From assembly GCA_015179045.1 (NCBI GenBank), contig WHUZ01000006.1:1054001-1118000 (forward strand): 64,000 nucleotides of DNA, in the 5' to 3' direction. The stretch's first letter is position 1. Each line of letters opens with the position of its first letter. Positions 57,541 through 64,000 of this stretch are shown piece after piece. The DNA is from Kalaharituber pfeilii. Taxonomy: Eukaryota; Ascomycota; Pezizomycetes; Pezizales; Pezizaceae. Both the position numbers and the translations under genes were made by a program. Below the pieces are notes generated by a model. It was not told the DNA's origin and ran no database searches. It saw only the letters and a program-made list of their open reading frames with translations.

Positions 57541-59510
57541 CGGGGCTAGTTTGCTTTTGCTTTATCTTATCCTTTGTAAGTGTGCCCACTCTCAATGTTT
57601 CTGCCCATTGTAGCCCGTTAACTTTCCATAGCTCTTTTCTGGTGGAATTATTCGCTTGGCTATGACTTCCAAAAGCATGTATAAAACAGTCATGGAACTC
57701 GTCTTTGGAGGAATTGTGTTCAATCCAGAAGCTAGAGGCAGTGTACTATGGTCGTCAAGACTTTCGTGCCACCAGCACAGGCGTCAACTTCTGATCATCT
57801 TTCCACTTCAGTTACCAAACCCAGCTAATGAGCAATTTTTCGAGGACCATGAATTCACTGCATTGATTATGCAATTGCAGCAACTACTACTTACGGTCCG
57901 CAAACACGACAGAACTGCTTATGACGACTATATCCACATAATGTACCCAGCTGCGGGTCCTTCATCGGGTCTATTGTTTTTAATTCCTTCTGGGGAATGA
58001 AAAGTGAGCGGAATTTTTATATCATTACTCACATGCCGCCCTATGGGCTATGGTGAGAAGGTGAGCGGAAGGGCGTAATGCCGTTGACAGAAAAACTTCT
58101 TACTGGACTTCATCTGGATGGCTTAAAGCGGTTCCATTGGGGACTCGAACTTCCCATCACCTCGAGAATATTGACTGCATTAGCCGCAAGTAGATCGCTC
58201 AAACAGCTGAGTATAAATGGTTTTGTCTGCCGATCAATCTTCAACCATTAGGCGTTCAATCACGTCCAGGGCCTCTGGATCAGTTCAGTGGATTAGTAAA
58301 ACTGGAATTATATAGCCTACCGTTACCTACGGCTCAACGGTAGATCCCAATGGAGGTATGATAGATTTTATATTAGATGTGTGTTTGGACTGGTGCTAAG
58401 AAGCCCTGAGCTCCAGGTGTTGAAGCTTGGGGCAGGACATGATTCAGATATTTCACTATCTGAAATTCGGATTAGAAAACCTCGAAATGATTCCCTTGAA
58501 AGGAATGATGAAGAAAGACAAAGTATTCGTTGGGAAGATGGAAATATAGTCCACATCAAGCCATGGCAAGGTTTGCCTGTGTTTGACTGCGATCTCTTCC
58601 AAGAAGCTTGTCATGGCCTCACAAGCGATCCAAGCATGTGGTGTCAAGAACATTCAGGTCCAGCCTTAAAGAGCTCTGGCTCGAAGGTTTTGCAGTTGAT
58701 GTACGAATGATAAACGCTGAGGAATTCTCACCTGGAAACTTGGAAACTCTGAGCCTCATTAGATGCGCTATTGTGAACTATCATAATACAGAACAAGCTC
58801 AGGATCAGTACTACCTCTTGAGAGATTTAGTCAATGTCAATTTGAAGGTAGTCAGACTCGATGAAGGTTTCCTATATAGTTGCGGCATCACTGGTGTTAA
58901 AAGACTTCAAGAAAGCTCGCAAATATTAAGGAATCAAAAGCAGGGTTACAACCTTATTTCCTACCTTCTTCGAGGATGTGCTACGACAAGCTTTCCAGTA
59001 GAAGCATCAAACAATATGTTACTGGATTTATTGAGTCGTCAGAAGCGTTCAGTGGATAATTGTTGGATTATTGATTGTTTGGGCCTCAACAGCTCTACCC
59101 AGGTGAACGCAAGACAGCTGCATCGATTTCTTACATCATCATGTTACATGGGATATTGCTGTGGGATTGAAGGAGCTTGGGTTGGATGTACATGAGGGCG
59201 CTTAGGTTGGTTTTCTGTCACTTGGATAGAGCCCTGAGATAATGCTAACCGTTATGTAGAAGCAATTTTGAACTTCCATGCTAAATCTGCAGAACCTCAC
59301 AGCATTAAGTATTTATACACTACATTTTAAAGCCTTTCCGAACCTGAAGAACACTCCAGTCAACCCTGGTTTTCACAGAGTACGGTCTCTCTAATCGTCT
59401 ACAGCCTTCATTTAGACAGCATGCGAAGATCAGCTCATTGGCACTCGTATTAAAAGATACTCCTACGAATGAGCGCAAGCAATATGTCATTCCGTCAACG
59501 TCTTGCAAAT
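57541..59510 (+). pseudogene. Decayed leucine-rich-repeat/F-box-like gene
   Basis: Regularly spaced leucine-rich stretches occur in changing frames: LLTGLHLDGLKRFHWGLELP and LTALAASRSLKQLSINGF (58080-58245), LVKLELYSLPLPT (about 58295-58340), LRSPELQVLKLGAGHDSDIS (58381-58470) and LKELWLEGFAVDVRMINAEE, PGNLETLSLIRC (58650-58770). The look is that of fungal F-box/LRR proteins, though no F-box is identified. Stops and frame changes are frequent, and a 47-bp LINE tail (58014-58060) interrupts the frame W-G-M-K-S-E-R/K-G-V-M-P exactly at its target repeat. Non-functional as read. Confidence 0.5.
58004..58070 (-). mobile_element. Tail-only LINE-A insertion in the LRR relic
   Basis: 47 bp (58014-58060), on the minus strand CTTCTCACCATAGCCCATAG then GGCGGCATGTGAGTAATGAT and a short A-rich tail, flanked by perfect GTGAGCGGAA repeats (58004-58013, 58061-58070). 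Confidence 0.85.
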
Positions 59511-60425
59511 TCCTGCGACGAAGATATCTGGTTGATGATGCAATGGATATTATAGGGAGTCTCCTGGTAGCTGAGCAGCAGGGCAGTCAGCAGCTGAAAA
59601 GGTATCGCCCAGCAGAAATGGGACCATTTGTGCATGTCTCGTTTGGTGCGCAAAGGACGGTGAGTCGTGATAGCCGAGTCACGAAGCTCACTTGGATTGG
59701 TATTGGCAATATGGTATAGAAGGTTGTCCCAACAAAAAGCCATCGAGCCTCAGCGAGGCCGAGTACCAGAAAGGTTTGCGGAAGAAGCACACTGAACAAG
59801 TCAGGCTTCTGGCGTCTTATGGAAGTATTGCAACAAGTTTTTTGGACTGTTGAGGGCTTAAACGGTCTTTGGAAAGTGAGGCGAATATTCATTACGTTGG
59901 AATTTTCCAGATGGGCAGAAAGGGAACAGCCAGGTATGATACCTGAGAGGACTTACAATGTCTAGGCATCTTCGTTGACAAGAGCGAGATCTAGTGATGG
60001 TTTTTAGGCTTAAGTACCAATTCATTAGCTTAAGTCTAGTGGTGCTGTATACGTATTATTTGGGATAGGATTAGTTTGGCAGTTTGGGCTTTATGTCTTC
60101 AATTCGCATGTGGACATATTTTATCAACATACCTGCACATATAATAGGATTTTCAGATGGGTACACGGTTGAAAAGAAAGTAGAAACATCATGGGATTAC
60201 ATGCAGCTTGGCATGTACATGGAGAGTACAATAAAGCTTCGTGAGGTACGGTACCATAGTTTTGCTTTTGCTTATAATGTAAAGTCTCAGGTAAACATAT
60301 TGTGTACTTGTTAAGTCGGTAGATGCTGAGTTTGCTACAAAAAGAATAGCTTAGAAATCCGATAGAGGCTGCGAAACTGTATAGGTATCAATAGCGCATC
60401 TTAAAGGTAATAAATAAATACTATA
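59511..60425. other. Gene-free stretch after the LRR relic
   Basis: Open frames at 59438-59719 (+), 59587-59892 (-) and 60084-60314 (+) are unrecognised; some may be the 3' end of the LRR relic. Confidence 0.35.
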
Positions 60426-60438
60426 CATAATAGCGGTA

Positions 60439-60470
<32 letters not shown>

Positions 60471-60520
60471 ATAACCCCGCTTGTAGCACGTGGCCATGGC
60501 AGGGTCATAATAGCGGTATT
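60426..60520 (-). mobile_element. Tail-only LINE-B insertion with 15-bp target duplication
   Basis: 65 bp (60441-60505): on the minus strand ACCCTGCCATGGCCACGTGC, TACAAGCGGGGTTATGTGAT, TT and poly(A). Perfect CATAATAGCGGTATT repeats at 60426-60440 and 60506-60520. Only about 42 bp of element sequence is present. Confidence 0.9.
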
Positions 60521-60833
60521 CAGATTAGATTATCTGTGGACAAACTAGTCCATCTGGGCTGAGATCTGAGTAACGCTTCGTGAAAATCGGACTGAATTTC
60601 GAAAATGGAAACTAAATCTGACTCTGAAAATCCTTACAGATTTAGGCATGCTAAGTCCTGAATACTGCATCAGGGCTGTGCAACAGCGAGGCACCGTAAA
60701 CAATGTAAGCCTGCAACAACTTTTTCGACTCGTGGACTTGAGCATGTGCTTTTTGAAATCAAAATAGAATAGCTTCCGAAAAAAGCTAGTCAAACGCGGC
60801 TTGGCTTTTCTAGCCTGATTGCATGCGGTTTAT

Positions 60834-60876
60834 GGGTGTACTTAGTCTCGTAACCAGTCGCTGACTAGGGTGTACT
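60834..60876 (+). mobile_element. 25-bp micro-insertion with perfect 9-bp target duplication
   Basis: GGGTGTACT (60834-60842 and 60868-60876) flanks a 25-bp sequence made of TAGTCTCGTAACCAG followed by TCGCTGACTA (60843-60867). TAGTC and GACTA form short inverted ends. Confidence 0.85.
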
Positions 60877-61651
60877 GTAAGGAATAGAAGAAATTACTCG
60901 ATCTCAAACTCTGAATGAATTTAAATACATGACTATGCAACAAAGTTTCCTTGGGGTTATGCAGTTGGTTAGTAGGGAGAGTTGATGTTACCATCCGACT
61001 TTGATATACACTACATGCTGCTTGCTGCAGGGTACTAGTAGCCATACACGCTCTGCCCAAAGCCCGGTACGAGAATAGATATTTCCAAGGTGACCGCCAC
61101 GTGCAGCCTCCAGGCCGAATATTGAGTATTTATTTTAGACCTGGTACCTCCAGAGCTTTTGGAGGAGATTCTGCTTATCATCTAGGCTGAGATTTCTAAT
61201 CACCGGTATACTTGAGATTATGAATTTGCCTTATCATAATTTATGGACATGCTGAATCTTTGAGCTAACTGGCCGAGAAGACTTGTACATACAAGAAGAC
61301 CTGAGAGTCATGGAAGCTGTAAAACTGTTCCTACGGGTCTCAATGGGTTTTCTTCTAATTAAAAGACCTGAATGTGTTGCAATCGAGCAACATAGTTACC
61401 GGTTAGAGTATATTTATGATGTAAGAATGATCACCCCGCCTCTCATACAAATAAGAATATATTTAAGGAATATCCTCAAGTTCTTTTTCTGCTTAGTCAT
61501 CATATATATTCTTTCATTGAGTGAAAGCTCAATGCAAGGAGCTACAGTACTTAATATAGTAATTCACTTTTGCACTAGGCCTATCAGAGTAAGCTTATAG
61601 AGAAGCCTCGTATTGAAAGAGTTCAAATAGTTAACAAGAATACAAAAAGAC
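60877..61651. other. Gene-free stretch
   Basis: A 105-codon open frame at 61283-61600 (+) is unrecognised. Confidence 0.35.
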
Positions 61652-61672
61652 TAGGGGCTTGGTATGAGACTA
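61652..61672 (-). mobile_element. 21-bp micro-insertion family member, flanks unclear
   Basis: The minus strand reads TAGTCTCATACCAAG then CCCCTA, one base different from the 5112-5132 copy. No 9-bp direct repeat is visible. Confidence 0.5.
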
Positions 61673-61697
61673 GACAACGCAAAATCACTAATTTTCT

Positions 61698-61740
61698 CTC
61701 CTCCAATAGTCTCGTAACCAGACGCTGACTACTCCTCCAA
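61698..61740 (+). mobile_element. 25-bp micro-insertion with perfect 9-bp target duplication
   Basis: CTCCTCCAA (61698-61706 and 61732-61740) flanks TAGTCTCGTAACCAG followed by ACGCTGACTA (61707-61731), one base different from the 60843 copy but at an unrelated target. Confidence 0.87.
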
Positions 61741-62715
61741 GTCATCCTCTTAGCATTTTTCCGGACCTTATTCTCTTTGGTTCTAAACATCTTCTCTGTT
61801 TTCTGTACTTCCTTGAACCTGTTTTACACCTCTTTTATATTCCGCACCTTTCCGATATCTCTTAGAGCCTTTCCTGCACTTAGTTCTATATAAGAATATG
61901 CCCTCCCTGCCCGATGACATTCTTATATCGAGAGGCTATTGTACGTCGGACGGACGATATTGTACGATGATAGAAACCAAACCGTTGCTCCCAGTAATAG
62001 TGCCGACACCACAAGTTTTCAAATCCCGTATATAGGATTTTCTACTTTTGCTTCTACTTTCTTAATACAAGTAAATCACCTCTCTTAGTAAGTCTCTCCT
62101 CCAAACCCCATTACAGCTCTCAGTGTAAGTATCATTTGATCGTATCACGCCAAGTTGACAACTTCTTGCTTTCCCTTTATAAGAAAATCTAGAACTTAAC
62201 ACCAAAACAACACATCTTCTTTTATTCTTTTAGTAGATACATCCATCCATTCATTCCTTATGTTGTGTACATTGTCGGACGTGATGCATCTGAAAATCGT
62301 CTTGCTTGTGACAATTCATGCAGCAGTTTCTGCCCGTCCGTCAGCGTTTCACCCCTCCCTCTCCATCAGAGCAATGTCTTTACATGGCCGGTATTCCTGT
62401 TGCCACCCTGAGGTTTTGTGACACCTTAAGACGAGGGGCTCTTGCTTATGTTGGGTTGGGTGCATGAAGAAGTTTGCATGCAAACATAGCCTGCAAATAT
62501 CGACGCATCAGGGTTCTCGTAGACCAGCTAGAGTCAATTTGGAGTTGACCCTAGCCTCAAGATCATCAAATGCAAACATCTGTTGTCTTAGTACAGATTA
62601 GGTGCCAGTCTAGCTGAACTGCTGGAGATTCATAGCTTCAGTATCTTCAGCCTATTGGGGAAGCTAACGCTGGATGCGCGCAGCCTGCGAATTGAGCATG
62701 ATAATACGATTGGGG
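61741..62715. other. Gene-free stretch
   Basis: C/T-rich, no coding sequence recognised. Confidence 0.35.
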
Positions 62716-63480
62716 AATTTTTTTTTTTTTTTTTAAAAAAAAAGAAAGAAACATTATTCGTATACCGCCCGATGGGCTCTGACAAGATTAAGTACAAAGG
62801 AGATAATAAGAAATAATAATAAATAATAAATAGTAAAGTCCTCAACAACTCTCCAAATGAAGGGAATAAAGTCAAAAGATGTGAACCCTGTACGTTACCT
62901 CTCCACCGATCTCACCAAATCCACCAAAGGGTTCGATTCGCCCTCTCTGTTTGCTGGAGGTTTCAAGCCCCCTGGCCACCTCTTCTTCCACGTCTCCCAC
63001 CTAGTCCAGATATGTCTGTCGTCTCGTCTTCCATTCCGCATCACCTGCATCCGGACTGTCCGCCTTCTATATTTTAAACTTCCAAGCCTTCTCTTTTCCG
63101 CCCATCAGGCCTCTCAGTGTGCCTGTTAGTCCACCTAGCCTCTGGAAAGGCCTATAACTCATATTCAACCTTGTTTTTCTTCTCTGCCCGTCGCCTGTGG
63201 ACCGTCACCCTCATCCCTGTTACGCTATAGCGGAGTCTCCCCTCTCTGAGGATGTTCTTAGTCTCGTTTCTTGCTCTCAAGGCTGAGGTGGCCTTATATA
63301 CCCTTTCAGGGCTGCTATATGGGATTGCACCTTTGCACCTTAAGCCCCCTTCGCTAAGCTTCCACTCCCTTCAGAACCAGCTGCTGATAACTGCACCCAC
63401 CGAGTTGCAATCCATGCCCTCGCCTGTGCCCAGTGGCATTTTGATGTTTCTAGTGCCCCACCGTGACAGGGCTCGAAGTG
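62716..63480 (-). mobile_element. Decayed 5'-truncated copy of LINE family A
   Basis: On the minus strand the sequence around 63125-62960 matches the C-terminal part of the LINE at 52946-54266 (GGCACACTGAGAGGCCTGAT GGG; GTGATGCGGAATGGAAGACG; AGACGACAGACATATCTGG; GGTGGCCAGGGGG). The 3' end at 62740-62785 resembles the GCCC...GGGCGG hairpin tail, followed by an interrupted A/T tract. Frames are broken; the 5' limit is approximate and no target repeat was found. Confidence 0.6.
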
Positions 63481-63650
63481 CAGGTTTAACATATCATGAC
63501 TAGTGGTTTTGTAGCGTGGTAGTGACTAGTAACCCAGAAGCTTTGAGCATTGAAACCTGGTACCGACACCAGTGCTAGAACCATCCTGCCTGCTCCTTAA
63601 GGCTTAGAAACTGGCACTCAGAAATTCTTAGGCTTCCTTCTTGCTACTAA

Positions 63651-63737
63651 GGTTAATGTAGATTTTTTTTTTTTTTTTTTTTTTATCATTACTCGCATGC
63701 CGCCTGTGAGGCTATGGCGAGAGGTTAGTGTAGATCA
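63651..63737 (-). mobile_element. Tail-only LINE-A insertion with target duplication
   Basis: 61 bp (63664-63724): on the minus strand CTCGCCATAGCCTCACAGGC, GGCATGCGAGTAATGAT and poly(A). Flanks GGTTAATGTAGAT (63651-63663) and GGTTAGTGTAGAT (63725-63737) match at 12 of 13 positions. Confidence 0.8.
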
Positions 63738-64000
63738 AGCTTATAGTTTTCCAGGCCCTCGAGAATAATCTATCTGTAGCTGTGACTACCATGGCCTACA
63801 GTGTCTTGCCCAGTATTCCAATCCTGAGTATAGCTCTCTTGGGCAGAGGGAATCGTACCTCTCAGTGACCAGCCTCCCCTATCTGACTAAGCAATTGGTC
63901 TGCGGTAGAGCTCCAGCTATGCAAAGTCACTGTTGCACATTCAGGACGTCAGAGTAGAACTGCACATTCCGATACTAGTAGCAGCGCTCCGGCAATGTAA

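Noticed and set aside
63247..63260. TAGTCTCGTTTC as a micro-insertion
   Set aside because: Only the first eight bases match and no 9-bp repeat is seen; it also lies inside the LINE-A relic.
1..64000. CRISPR array or bacterial operons
   Set aside because: Spliced eukaryotic genes throughout; no regularly spaced identical repeats.

Overview
The window reads as a stretch of a filamentous ascomycete (Pezizomycotina) chromosome. Genes carry several short introns (about 50-250 bp, GT...AG, usually with a CTAAC- or CTGAC-like branch point). The recognisable proteins are eukaryotic housekeeping proteins in fungal form: uS5/Rps2, eIF4E, a Mpv17/Sym1 protein, an Sso-type syntaxin, Sam37/metaxin and a fungal P450. 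Gene density is very low (about nine supported genes in 64 kb) and the space between is full of decayed and miniature transposons. This would suit a repeat-rich genome such as a truffle-like Pezizales, but that placement is inference only.

Layout. 0-4.6 kb: three minus-strand genes in tandem (RPS2, eIF4E, Mpv17-like). 4.6-28.9 kb: nearly gene-free, with a nested pogo-like MITE, a minisatellite, an inverted-repeat MITE, homopolymer tracts and one small proline-rich ORF with a TATA box. 29.0-31.0 kb: an intact eight-exon cytochrome P450. 31-36.3 kb: gene-free. 36.3-40.0 kb: plasma-membrane syntaxin (Sso) and SAM37, both on the plus strand; SAM37 as given has a one-base frame slip in a G-run. 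40-51.5 kb: two small secreted Cys-rich proteins (42.6 and 51.2 kb) among transposon debris. 51.6-54.3 kb: stacked LINE insertions, one with RNase H and CCHC remnants. 55-59.5 kb: a TA-flanked TIR element and a decayed Ser-rich/leucine-rich gene interrupted by a tail-only LINE insertion. 60-64 kb: more LINE tails and micro-insertions.

The most unusual signal is a family of extremely small insertions (10-25 bp). They share the terminal sequence TAGTCTC(G/A)T... and most are flanked by perfect 9-bp direct repeats: 3204, 7467, 20038, 41130, 60843 and 61707, plus a nested copy at 5112 with an 8/9 repeat. They look like a mobile family far below the usual size of any transposon, or a highly uniform footprint of one. 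A second pattern is that two LINE families leave tail-only copies: 40-110 bp of 3' end plus poly(A), flanked by 10-15 bp target-site duplications. A third is that the two Cys-rich secreted proteins, about 8.7 kb apart, share an identical CC-x7-CC-x6-C-x6-C core and a PPxCC/ARxC signature, and so form a small divergent family.
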